A DNA stretch of 64,000 nucleotides from assembly GCF_004193775.1 (NCBI RefSeq), contig NC_041005.1:5830501-5894500 (forward strand). The letters are read 5' to 3'. Positions within the stretch are counted from its first letter, which is position 1; each line of letters opens with the position of its first letter. The position numbers and the translations under genes were made by a program. Positions 12,901-25,080 of this stretch are shown here, piece after piece. The notes beneath the pieces are model-generated. The model searched no databases. It was not told where the DNA came from and saw only the letters and a program-made list of their open reading frames with translations. Source of the stretch: Glycine soja (taxonomy: Eukaryota; Streptophyta; Magnoliopsida; Fabales; Fabaceae).

Positions 12901-13829
12901 AAAACCCACCTCACGCTTCAATTAAATAAAATATTATTTTTTATTAAGATCACACCTATTATCCGCATAGGTGGAGTTAATTATTATAGTAAGTTTTTTT
13001 TCTTTCAAAAATATGATTTGAGTATAAGCCTCTATTTTTTTTTAAAATTTTTTACCATATGAATGCTATTGCATATTTTTGTTTATTAAAAAAGCTATTT
13101 TATACCTTAATTATTGCAAAACACGACCGATTAAATATATAAACACATTTAAATTCAACACAATAAATTAATTACAAAACACAGTATATGTCCAACACTT
13201 GTAAGTTGTAACAAAGAAAAAACTACATAAATTTAACTTCTATATAATAGATTTATATAATAGTAAATTATTTAGAAATTTAAAAATTCAGTACTTACCT
13301 TTTCAAAGATATATTAAAACATAATTTATTAACACAGATTAATTATATTAAGTGATTTTTAGAGATGAAATGACTAAATAATTTTTAATATTTATTTACC
13401 CGACTAATATTATTATACATACTAATAGTTTGTCCAATGTATTTTTTTTTAGGTTTTGTGCAATGTTCTTATAATGTAACTTATTTGTATCACTCCAATT
13501 TTCATTCCATTATTAGTTAGTATAATGTAAAATAGTTTTAAATTATCAGAAGTTATCATTTATAATATGTTTATTAATTTTAAAAGTATTATTAATGATA
13601 ATTTATAATTGAAAGAAAAATGAAACTATTTTACATAATTACATAACTGTTAAGGCCAAATACTATTACATAATTATCTTGGTCTAATTAAAAACTTAAA
13701 TTTATTAAGTGTGTAATAAATAGTACATCTTAAAAAAAGTGTTTAAACAAATATAAAATTCCTAAAATCTAGAGGCGTTCTGTTCTTCTTTGGATTTTCT
13801 TCTTCTTCGCTACTCTTTTTATTTTGCCT

Positions 13830-14018
13830 CCTTCTCTTTCTTTCTCTACCTATCTATTTCTATTCTACTCTCTCTTTTCCATTCTTGTCCTATGCTTCTG
13901 ACGCAGCTCTACCAACAAAACTCAACTCTTTCGCTACTTCCTTCTGCTCCCAACTCATTCTTCACGCGCCCCTCAACGTATTCCTCTCTCTACTCGCTCA
14001 CCTTTCGCTTCCACAACC
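13830..14018 (+). promoter_or_regulatory. Pyrimidine-rich 5' leader of the LEUNIG gene
   Basis: A CT-rich stretch with repeated tctctttctttctct-type motifs precedes the start codon, as is common in plant 5' untranslated leaders. The transcription start cannot be fixed from sequence alone and no clear TATA box was identified. The leader contains an upstream ATG at 13,892. Confidence 0.5.
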
Positions 14019-14044
14019 ATGTCTCAGACCAACTGGGAAGCTGA
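13892..14044 (+). CDS. Upstream ORF overlapping the LEUNIG start codon
   Basis: An ATG at 13,892 opens a 50-codon frame ending with TGA at 14,042-14,044, which is 26 bases past the A of the LEUNIG ATG (14,019) and in a different frame. The Kozak context of the upstream ATG is poor (C at -3, C at +4), whereas the main ATG has A at -3, so leaky scanning is plausible. The peptide is Ser/Leu-rich and resembles nothing I know. If transcription begins upstream of 13,892, this ORF could dampen LEUNIG translation. That is inference; only the ORF itself is seen. Confidence 0.4.
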   Translation: MLLTQLYQQNSTLSLLPSAPNSFFTRPSTYSSLYSLTFRFHNHVSDQLGS

Positions 14045-15701
14045 CAAGATGTAACCTTCGTTTTTTGCTTCTCTTCTTGCATCATTTTTGCGACATGGGC
14101 TTTGTGCTTCATGCTCAATTCTTTGATTTTGGCTTGTGGGTTTTTTTCTTCTTCTTATGAACCGAGTTTTTGTATTGTATTTAATGTCTTTTAAAGTTCC
14201 AATTTTAATTTCTGGGTATTTAGGGTTTGCGGTTTTCCGCTACTTTTCTGGGGTTATTGGAAGTTGCTGTTTTTGGCTGCTGAACTTGGATTTTTGTGTG
14301 GTGGGTCACAGGATTTTGTTGGGTGTTTTGTGACTGGTGAATGTGAAGTTGATATAGGGAAATCTTTCCCTCTCACTGTTCACTTGGCTGATGTAACGAG
14401 TTTTTGCACTTTGAGGTTTCAGGTTAGATGTTTACATCCATGATTATCTTGTTAAGAGGGACTTGAAGGCTTCTGCTCAGGCCTTTCAAGCTGAAGGAAA
14501 AGTATCCTCGGACCCTGTTGGTGAGATGTCTCAAAATTGTGCTCTTTTGTCAAGTTGGAGTTAACTGTGGCATTTTTCTTTTTACTACTTCCATTTTGGT
14601 TTTGTGTGTTTTGTTATTCATTTGGTTGCTTGTGTGTGGGATGGCGATGTGGGGTTGCAGCTATTGATGCCCCGGGAGGTTTTCTGTTCGAGTGGTGGTC
14701 GGTTTTCTGGGATATATTTATTGCAAGGACGAATGAGAAGCACTCAGAGGTTGCTGCTTCGTATATTGAGGTTCGTTGGGAACAAATTTTCACTGGTTTC
14801 TCATTATGCAACCTTCTACCTTGCTAAATTTAAGTAGGATGAGGAGGGTACTAGAAATTTGGTAAAGAAAAAGCATTAATGCGACATATTTGCATTTTCG
14901 GGTTGAATGTGACTCAGTTGAAAAAATGGCACTAGTATTCCATAAGGAAGTTTATGCTTTCCATTAGGTTCAACTTTTCAGTCTCTATAGCTAACACAAT
15001 TACCCCTCTTAATGAAGGACTGATTTGTTTGCTGTTCCTTGCTTTCTGTATATAGTTTAAACTACAGTATATAAGGAAAGTTGTGAATCTTTCTTTAGAG
15101 TCAATTTTTGTTGAATAATATTGTTTAAAGATGGCTATTGTTTTGTTCCAGGTTGATATGTCTAGCAATATGATCTAATATTTCATTGTGTTGTTTAAGT
15201 CTGTGATTATTTGTGTACCTAATGAGCCTCTAGGTCTATGAGGTGTCTCAACCTGTGATAAATTCACTTGCTTGGCCTGATTAATTATATTTCTCTGATT
15301 TATGTTAAGAGCTACATTTTCTTTTCATCTCCAGACTCCTTCCAATATTTCATGAATTGGTCCAATTGACTACTTTGTTAAGCTGCAGAAATTATGGACT
15401 CCTGTTTTAGTGAGTGATAAGAACCCAAACATTTCAGTTTGGGCAACTACTTTAGGTTTCTATAGCTAATCATCTATTATCCACACTGCCCTTCTTGAAA
15501 TGATGGTGTACTGGAATCTGCAATTCTACTTTACGTTTATGGTTTGTGAAACTCAATCTGCAGACACAATTAATAAAGGCAAGGGAGCAACAACAGCAGC
15601 AGAACCAGCAGCAGCCACAACCCCAGCAGTCACAGCATCAACAACAGCAGCAGCAACAACACATGCAGATGCAACAGCTCCTGTTGCAGAGAGCACAGCA
15701 A

Positions 15702-15732
<31 letters not shown>

Positions 15733-18700
15733 AGCAGCAGCAGCAACAACAACAACAGCAGCAGCAGCAGCAACAACAACAACAACAACAGCCACAATCG
15801 CAGCAACAACAGTCACAACCGCAACAACAGCAAAGTAGGGATAGGGCTCATCTTTTAAATGGTAGTGCAAATGGGTTAGTCGGAAACCCTGGAACTGCAA
15901 ATGCACTAGCAACAAAAATGTATGAGGAAAGATTAAAACTTCCCCTTCAAAGGGACCCTTTGGATGATGCAGCAATGAAGGTTGGGGGATGTTCTGGTTA
16001 TCTAATAAACTAATTATAAGATAAAAAATCTGTTTCTATGATGCATATGTTCATTGCTTTCTTTTGGTATACTATACAGCAAAGATTTGGTGAAAACATG
16101 GGCCAACTCTTGGACCCAAATCATGCATCGATATTAAAGTCAGCTGCAACTCCTGGCCAGCCTTCAGGGTATCATTTTTAAAATTTCACTTTTGTTGCTT
16201 ATTGTTTCAAGTCTTTCTTGAGACAGAGGGTGGCTTGTACTTGATTAATCTGTAGCATAGATAATTTAAATTTGATCTGAAAGTCTGAGTTAAAGCTTAC
16301 TTTTATTAATGCAAAACAAAAAAGATGATCTTTTTGTCTCTTAGTTTTTTTTGGACGGTATGCTCCTGCCTTTGAAGAATTAATAGTCATTTGTTTCCTA
16401 TTAAAAAAAGTCATTTGATGTTTAATTCTTAGTGTCAAACATTCTCTATATTTATGGGTGTTGACCTTGCTTGCACCAAATTTCTTGACTTCAGGCAAGT
16501 TTTGCATGGTGCTGCTGGTGGGATGTCTCCACAAGTTCAAGCACGTACTCAACAATTACCAGGGTCTACTCTGGTATACCTTTGTTCTTTGAGGACCTCA
16601 TTAATTCCTATTTTTCTTATCAGCTGTTTTTCCCTGACTTGCCACTTGAAATCAGGATATTAAGGGTGAGATTAGTCCTGTTTTAAATCCCAGAGCTGCT
16701 GGTCCTGAAGGATCATTGATGGGAATGCCTGGTATTTTTCCACGATTTTTTTTCCTGCTGTAACTGATTTGTATTATTTTGAAACTGTTTTGCTGCAAGT
16801 TGATTGAATTTGTTTTTTTATCCCCTTTGCAATTTATTCATGGCTGGTTGAGGATATTTTGGGATTTAGTGTTAATTTCTTTATGATGTTTATTACTATT
16901 CTTGCACATAAATGGAGTAAACAACATATTTTCTTGTGACAGGATCAAATCAAGGTAGCAATAATTTGACTTTGAAAGGGTGGCCTCTCACAGTGAGTAA
17001 TCTTTTTATTTTATTGTTATTTTAATTAATGTTACTTCTCCTGGTGGATATATATTATGTCCTCTTAAATGTGACACCATATTCATAACATATATCCTTC
17101 AAAATTGTGGCGTGCTGTAGTCTCTGCAGAGAGTGAGATAAGGATGTAGCCCCCTCCCCTCTCGCTTGCTCATCTGCTCTCAGTGTACACATAGCTTATG
17201 AATCCGCGGTCTCTACCTTGATCTTATACCATCCTTACTACTTTAGCCATTCTCAAGTGGCAGAAGTAGCCCTCTTTTGCTTGAATGTGTTAACCCTACA
17301 AACCGTCCATCATCTGCTAGAAATGGCAGCCTCTATTATCTGAAGTCCCTAGCAATCTTTCTACTGAGTTATATGCCATCTAAACATCTTGAATTATTGA
17401 AACATAGCACTTTAGTGATAAGTTTTCGCTATTAAGCTTTTTCTATCCTTTATCAGGGTTTGGAGCAACTGCGCTCTGGTCTACTCCAGCAACAAAAACC
17501 TTTCATGCAGGCTCCTCAACCTTTTCATCAACTCCAAATGTTGACACCACAGCATCAGCAACAGCTTATGCTGGCGCAACAAAATCTGGCATCACCATCT
17601 GCCAGTGAAGAAAGTAGAAGATTGAGAATGCTATTGAATAATAGGAATATTGGTCTAAATAAGGACAGTCTTTCAAATCCTGTTGGTGACGTGGTATCAA
17701 ATGTCGGATCCCCTCTTCAAGGTGGTGGCCCTCCTTTTCCTCGTGGAGATACAGATATGCTAATGAAGGTGTTAGTTATCTTTTAATTTGCTTTCCATTT
17801 TCACTATGGTTATTGAACTGTTTCATTTATAGTTTTTATTATATTTACCAAAAGTTTCATGATTTATCTTCTGAAGTTTTTGTATGTGTAGTTGAAGCTG
17901 GCTCAGTTACAGCAACAGCAACAACAGTCAAGTACTAATGCACAGCAGCAGCAGCTTCAACAACATGTCCTTTCAAACCAGCAATCTCAGACTTCTAATC
18001 ATAGCATGCATCAGCAAGATAAAGTAGGGGGAGGTGGTGGCAGTGTCACTGTGGATGGTAGCATGTCAAACTCATTTAGAGGAAATGACCAGGTCAGTCC
18101 TTTTATAGTTGTTGGTACCACATACATGTTGAAGCAGTAGTTGTTTCTTGGGATCTTAATTCCTTATGGAATCATTGGGCAGTATATTTCTTCTGACTTG
18201 TAAAGGAATGAATGTATAATTATTGACCCATATAATGGCTAGCAAATTTCTGATGTACACAATTAGTTTATTTTGCTAAATATATTAAAATAGCCATTTA
18301 ATTTATGCTTATTGTAATATCTTATATCCAATTGCACAATTAAAAATCTCATTCTCTTTTCCCTTTGCTATGTCTTCCTTTTTGTGGTTGGTGTTATAAA
18401 TTTTGCTGTGATTATGTTTGTATACTTTGGAGATTGAAACATTTTTTTTAAGTTAATGATTATGAATTTGTGAAATTGAGAATTCATATGGTGGCAAGCA
18501 GTTTGGATTAAGGAAGGCATGGTGAGCTAATTTCCTTGTTCATTTGTTCACTGTTTTTGAATTCAAGTATTGCAAAATATGATCTCCATAATCTCAAGCC
18601 TTCCAGAACTGAGTAGTTGGAAAATAATTTTACTTATTTTGTTCTTTGAATTCTCCTGAACAGAGATATGAGGATCCATTTATATAAACTACAAGTATAC

Positions 18701-21700
18701 AACAGAAGCGGTTATTTATTTATTTATTTTCTGCAGTAGCAATGTGGAAATCACAACTTCAACTACTAGTTTATTTCTTTGAAAGTGCTAATCATATATC
18801 ATATATATACAACAGATGGTGATGTCTTTGCTACGAGATTTTGACAAGTATTTCTATTAAATAACATGATTGTAAATTTCTGTCCCTGATTATGGTGATT
18901 GTAAATTTATCCTACGAAGAGTAAGAAATAGGTTCCTAACATGGTTATCTGAATGCACTTTAAGGTTTCAAAAAACCAGATTGTGAGAAAGAGAAAGCAG
19001 CCTGGATCCTCATCAGGTCCTGCCAATAGTTCAGGAACGGCAAATACAACAGGTCCATCACCAAGTTCAGCACCCTCAACTCCGTCGACTCATACGCCTG
19101 GAGATGTGATATCAATGCCTGCCTTGCCGCATAGTGGTAGTTCTTCAAAGCCTCTAATGATGTTTAGCACAGATGGTACTGGAACCCTTACGTCACCTTC
19201 TAACCAGTTGGTGAGTGGTTTTTCTGTGTGTTTTAATTGATGGAAGGAATCATGAAGTTCCTTGCATGTAGACTCATTGCCATTCCATTTTGGCAGTGGG
19301 ATGATAAGGATCTTGAATTGCAGGCTGATGTGGATCGCTTTGTGGAGGATGGATCTCTAGATGAAAATGTCGAGTCTTTTTTGTCCCATGATGACACAGA
19401 CCCTAGAGATACTGTTGGCCGTTGTATGGATGTAAGCAAAGGTGCAGTAAACACCATTTTACATTGATCATAAAATATTCTGGCATCATCCTTGCAAAAG
19501 AGTTTCTCAAAGTGTATGTCTAAATTTCCCTCACTCCAATGTGAAAGTTTGCTATGTTTTCTTTGAATAGATTAATATATAATTTATTATGGTGAAATGC
19601 AATGAAGTACAAATTTTAAACAGCAAGCAATGATGATTTAATGACTTGTGCTGCCTCTTTCTTCGTGCATTGAATATTCTTTACATTATTTATGATGAAC
19701 ATGTGCAATTCCTTTTTTTTTTGTTTTTGTTTTGATAAATGAACATTGTTGGTTATAAAATTTAGAAGGTGCTTGCTTTGTTATCTTTTATATGTGCATC
19801 TGCATGGTTGCTACTTGCTCTTTAATTCCTTGACGTGCATAAGCATAAAGAGGCAATGACTTATAATTTAGACACTAAGGGCATGAATTTGTTTTATTTT
19901 CAGGCTTCACATTTTCTGATGTAAATTCTGTACGGGCAAGCACAAGCAAAGTTGCCTGTTGCCATTTCTCATCTGATGGGAAGTTACTAGCAAGTGGTGG
20001 CCATGACAAAAGGGTTAGTGATAGCATTAGTCTTGATAATTGATAGTAATATTTTATGATGTACTTTCTTTGTTCAACCAACTTCCTGAAATAAGCAGTG
20101 AACTTAAATTGAAAAACAAAATCAAGAACATTATGTTTCCTTTTATTCTGTTTAGATATGGAATAATATGGCTTTTTCCTCCTGATCGTTTTGTACGACA
20201 GGTTGTTTTATGGTACACAGATTCTCTAAAACAAAAGGCTACTCTTGAAGAGCATTCATCTTTGATTACTGATGTCCGTTTCAGTCCAAGCATGCCTCGT
20301 CTTGCAACATCTTCATTCGACAAAACTGTCAGGGTTTGGGATGTTGACAATGTAAGTTGATTTATTTACTGTTTTACTTTAATTGTATACAAATTTCAGG
20401 AAACTGTTTTGTATATTTTAACGGGTTTGATGTAACTTGACCATACACATCACAGTATTAATATTTTCCATGATTTGAAGCAGCACACTGCGAAATTGCA
20501 GATGTGTAGATGGCCATGTTTCACTGAGAATCTGTACATAGTGAGATAGATGATAAAACTTATTAATGGGCTTGTTTTGTATGAAATAATAAATTACAAA
20601 CAGGAAGGCATGCACAACTCTTTCCTCACTGAGTTTTGAGTTTGACATGTATTGTTCTTCAAGATATAATTTTGTTTTGCAGTTGTGTTTCTGTTGTAGA
20701 AGTTCCTAGATGTGGTTTCACTGTTTTATATTACTATTGCTATGTGGCTCATATGGTGAGTAGCAATGAAAAAGTTAATTATTTACAGAAAGGTTATATT
20801 TATTTGTTTTTGGTAAAGATAATTAGGGGTGGTGCAAATTGCAATAGTGCTTAAGAAGCTTAAGGAATTCATATTACTGGTAATATTTAGTTTTTGTAGC
20901 AAATAGATGTTTATTGAGATTGTATTGTGTGTTCAATGTGGATGTTGAATGCCACCATGAATTCTGATCATCTAAGTCTTCTATTTTTAAAGATCATGTG
21001 ATCTATGCTTAGTTTTTTGGCTCCTATATTAACATCTCTGCTATGGAGCTATATAGGGTTAGGAAAAAAAAAATCCTTTTTAATGTATTTTGACTTGAAC
21101 ATTGTGACTATTTATTTGCTTGGATGTTAATGATCGCTGTCTTGAATGGTTTGTTTGCCCTTGTCTAGAAGTTGATGAATTGTGTGCATTTCTGGTTTTA
21201 ATATTCTGATTTAACTGAATATATAATTACTATGCAGCCTGGTTATTCACTTCGTACTTTCACGGGACATTCAACATCTGTTATGTCACTAGATTTTCAT
21301 CCAAATAAAGATGACCTCATCTGCTCTTGTGATGGTGATGGTGAGATACGGTATTGGAGCATAAACAATGGCAGTTGTGCTAGAGTGTCCAAGGTAGAAT
21401 GTTAATCATTATTAGCATATTTTAAATGCATTTCTCATATCAAGACCCACATAGCGGGTCCAACCCTTCACTGGGTCTTTCATAATAATTAATAAATGCT
21501 TTGTAGCACCAGGCTGCCCCATATTTGATAAAAAAAATCTCATTTTTGTAGCTTGTGCATTAAAGCAATGATGCATTCATTTTGGCCTTCTAACTTAACA
21601 TTTTTTTGCTGATTAGGGTGGCACCACACAGATGAGATTTCAGCCTCGTCTCGGGAGGTACCTTGCTGCAGCGGCAGAGAATATTGTGTCTATATTTGAT

Positions 21701-23347
21701 GTGGAGACACAAGCGTGTCGATATTCACTAAAGGTTGGTTTGCAAACCTTTTTTAAGTTTCTTCTTGGAGGTATAAAATAAATTCTTTCAATGAGGGGTT
21801 TGGAATTTTGCTCAAGTCAGAGTCAGTGTTATGCACTTCGTATCTTCTCTGTTTATCATCAGAAATTCAGAGGTGAACTTAAAGTATAAATTGAATGTTG
21901 TTTAGTCAGGAGAATAACTGGATCAATTCTTGGGTTCATGGTAGTCAAAATTGCGAGTCACCTGACCCGCACACAATTGCACGATTCTATTCTACACTTC
22001 TGCCATGCCTGCGAATTTGTGCAAGGAACATGCGATTTTTTTCTCCTGTCCCAAGAATATCAGTTATAATTGTCTTTGCTGGAAGGAAGTCAAAGAAGGA
22101 AACATCAGTTATAATTGCTATAAGAATCAAATCCCTCTGAGAGTCATGTATTGATATATCCTAACAAATAATAACTTTGGAGCTTGTAATTGTATACAAC
22201 TTGTATTGGCCATTACAATTTACAGCAGCAACAATTTTATTTCCTACTGTCCCAAGAATATCACCAATTGAATTTCTTTATTGGAATGTTGTACTATGGT
22301 TGCAGGGACACACAAAACCAGTGGATTGTGTTTGTTGGGATCCTTCTGGGGAGTTGCTGGCATCTGTGAGTGAGGACTCTGTCAGGGTTTGGACTCTTGG
22401 ATCAGGGAGTGAAGGGGAATGTGTTCATGAACTTAGCTGTAATGGCAATAAGTTTCATGCATCTGTTTTCCACCCAACGTACCCTTCATTGCTGGTCATT
22501 GGCTGTTACCAGGCAAGTCTGCATTCTTTTTTATTCAGTTTTTCATTTCTTTTCGTTTTTTTTTGGTGAATTTGGTTGTTTGTCCCCAAAATATGAAATT
22601 AATTGACAAAGAAGTTTTTATTTTGGAAGAAAGGGGTTTTAGTGAGCTTTATCAGAAAGTAGTTGTAGACTCCCCAACCGAGTAATGATGACAGATAGAG
22701 TCCGAGTTGCCGATAAAGGATATTTTATAGACAGAATACTAGTAATTTGTGCATTATATTAAGGCTTAAATATATTTTTAGTCTTTGCAATTCAGTGTTT
22801 TTTTTTGTTTTTCATCTTTAGCAAAATTATTTTTGTTTTTAGTTCTTGTAAATTATGTTTGTTTTGTTTTTTGTCCTTATAGCACTTTAGATAATGTTTT
22901 TTTCATTGTTCACAACACTGTCTAATGTGCTTTAAGGACTAAAACAAAACAAACATAATTTATAGGATTAAAAGCAAAAAAATAATTTTCCAAGGAAGCA
23001 AAAAAAAAAACCTTAAATTGCAGGTACTATAAAGATATTTAAATCTTATATTTAAAGAAAGTTGATCCTATTTGTTATGATTATATGGCTGCTTGTGGTT
23101 TGTATTTTGTCCTTGTTGAATGGTGAGTAATAAATGCAATCCATACACAATGTTGTAATTTTGACATCTTACGCTTGTTAAATTTAATGTTGTGTAACTG
23201 TAGTCATTGGAGCTGTGGAATATGAGCGAGAACAAGACAATGACTCTGTCTGCTCATGATGGTCTCATTACTTCCTTGGCGGTTTCAACTGTAAATGGTT
23301 TGGTTGCTTCAGCCAGTCATGACAAGTTCCTCAAGCTCTGGAAGTGA
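14019..23347 (+). CDS. LUG: LEUNIG-type Groucho/Tup1 transcriptional co-repressor (18 exons)
   Basis: Exons by splice sites and phase: 14019-14050, 14423-14520, 14661-14770, 15564-15980, 16080-16168, 16495-16573, 16656-16731, 16943-16992, 17457-17768, 17892-18092, 18965-19210, 19324-19441, 19904-20013, 20202-20351, 21238-21393, 21617-21733, 22306-22512, 23204-23347. They sum to 2,712 nt, 903 residues, close to Arabidopsis LEUNIG (about 930). The N-terminus carries a LisH/LUFS domain ([16 protein letters not shown], then the Trp-rich [13 protein letters not shown]). A Gln-rich middle includes a 32-Gln run (residues 125-156), then a Ser/Thr/Pro linker with RKRKQP. From about residue 610 come WD40 repeats ([29 protein letters not shown]). 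LEUNIG proteins have no DNA-binding domain and act in the nucleus with SEUSS-type adaptors to repress floral homeotic and other genes. Intron 17 has a GC donor (AG|GCAAGT). All phases join without stops, so the gene looks intact. Confidence 0.95.
15696..15791 (+). repeat. CAG/CAA repeat encoding 32 consecutive glutamines
   Basis: Uninterrupted run of 32 Gln codons in LEUNIG exon 4, in mixed CAG and CAA blocks, flanked by further Gln-rich sequence with Pro and Ser breaks. Alternating codon blocks suggest expansion in segments and should be more stable than pure CAG. Length polymorphism between accessions is likely. Confidence 0.95.
22049..22200 (+). repeat. Dispersed repeat in LEUNIG intron 16, also present at 28,150-28,410
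   Basis: The intron contains tgtctttgctggaaggaagt, atcagttata, ataagaatcaaatccctc, and tatatcctaacaaat followed by ttggagct. All recur in the same order at 28,150-28,410. It also has an internal echo (tgtcccaagaatatca at 22,049 and 22,248). Probably an old transposable-element fragment; family unknown. Confidence 0.65.
22760..23050. repeat. Foldback MITE-like element in LEUNIG intron 17
   Basis: The left end reads taaggcttaaatatattttt and the right end, inverted, taagatttaaatatcttta. Inner arms also pair (tttgttttgttttttgtcctt against aaggactaaaacaaaacaaa). About 290 bp, non-coding. It lies inside the GC-AG intron and leaves the splice sites untouched. Confidence 0.75.
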
Positions 23348-25080
23348 GTGTGGCTCTTCCAAGTTACCATAAATATAATGGCAATACATTAGGTCTTTTT
23401 GTCAATGTTGTTCACATGTTTGTAGTTTATTTCCCTTTTTTTTGCTTCTTGATCGAATTTGATTTTCTACGTATCTTTAGCTTACTAACCTATGTTATGT
23501 AATGTAACATTGCCTTCCTGCTGTCACATCTTCCATTTAAATATTTACTTGGATATTGTTTATGTTTTTGTATCGTGGCCTGGGCTGCTTTTTCATATTT
23601 TGTGCGTTTATTCCCTCATGGTTGGTGGTCAATTGGTGATCCATTTACTCAGCAAATCATGAATTTCCGAATGAAGCTTGATCTTATCCTTCTTTTTTTT
23701 TTTTGGGAAGCTTCATGAATTTCCCACGCAGTTGGATTTTGCTGTCATTGCTTTTTTGAGCTCGTGTTGACTATACAAGATCACATCGCAATGTTTCATG
23801 TTTAATATGGTTTTCTTCCACATGAAATGTGGCGCTGTATTATTTGTTTATTTTAAGGTGATTAGGATGATTTTTTTTGGCTTTATAATTTTTGTCCCTT
23901 TATTTTACTTATACCTCCATTTTAAAATCGAGACATTTAATCCTTTTATTTTACAAAATCTTTAATTTTAGTCTTATTTTAAAATATAAACATGGAATTT
24001 TAGAAAATTTATAATTTTGATTTAACCTTTAATTTTGCATGTTTTATTTCTTACTTTGTAATTAAATTATTTCTTGATGATATTTTAAATAAATATGTTA
24101 AGTTTAAAGTTTAATTGAGTCAAAAGAAAAAAAATGTTTACAATTGAAAATTTGACTAAAATTATAATTTTTTTAAAATAAAAGAACTAAATGTCTTTAT
24201 TTTGAGATGCAAGATTAAAATCATGAATTTTTTGAGATAAGAGAATCAAATGTTTCATTTTTAAAATAGAAAGATCAAAATTTTGGAATGAACACAATAC
24301 CAAAGCTGAAATTGCATTTAAGTTTTTTTTAAAATTAAAATTAAAAATTTCAGGAAGTGGAAGACAGTTTGACATTTTAAAATTTTTTTATCATTAAATA
24401 TATATTAAATTAAATCATATTATCTATTCAGCATTTAAAAATAAAACTAATCATCTTATGTTATGTCACTAAAATAGTGACACATAAGAGTTAACATTAA
24501 GAAAATTAATGGTAAACATCTTAATTTTATGGGTGGGACAAAAGAGGTTTTAAAACAAAAGATCAAAATTGCAGATGATAAAAAATGGAAGAACACTGTA
24601 GCTTATTCATTTTTAAACATTTACAAGACAGCATTATCAAACCTTATTTACATAATTAACCTCGTACAATGGGTGACACTTGTAAAGATCTCATTGGAAT
24701 GATAATCAATACTCTCTTTAAATCCTTGCCATGCAGTTTCACGAGTCAATGACATAAGAGACATTTTTTTTCATGTCATGTTCTTCTATTTTTGAAAATA
24801 CAACGATAGAAATATATTTGTTAGAAGATTATGAGAATTAATTTCGGGTATATAATATTCCTAGGAATATCATAGAAGTTACTTTCTATAATAACTACCT
24901 ATTTCTATTAATTTCTATATTATTTTTTTTCTTTTACTTTTTCTAATTTTTTAATTGATTAAATTTTAATTTTTTCTACAATTGTTAAATACAAAATAAA
25001 CATGTCTATGAGAAAAACATAACATTCCTGACATAATATTGGAATGTGATTGATTCTTCATTCCGTGAAACAAAATCTTG
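23348..25080. other. Downstream of LEUNIG: 3' flank and AT-rich intergenic DNA
   Basis: The 3' untranslated region must start here, but its end cannot be fixed. No gene was recognised. A foldback element is listed at about 23,890-24,295. Confidence 0.5.
23890..24295. repeat. Foldback element, about 400 bp
   Basis: Left arm segments (tttttgtccctttattttac, gagacatttaatccttttat) pair with right arm segments (aaagaactaaatgtctttat, aaaatagaaagatcaaaatt) in inverted order. AT-rich, no coding frame. Ends approximate. Confidence 0.55.

Larger units (their letters stand above)
5891..13780. other. Long AT-rich intergenic region upstream of the LEUNIG gene
   Basis: No protein-coding gene, tRNA or rRNA was recognised. 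The longest open frames (near 9,518-9,823 and 11,923-12,156) have no family resemblance. The region holds tandem repeats at 6,391 and 9,851 and TA microsatellites at 8,720 and 9,457. A GC-richer patch near 9,060-9,290 has no recognisable content. Confidence 0.55.

Noticed and set aside
15553..15975. Minus-strand 140-codon Ala/Val-rich open frame
   Set aside because: It is the shadow of the CAG/CAA repeat in LEUNIG exon 4; no independent features.
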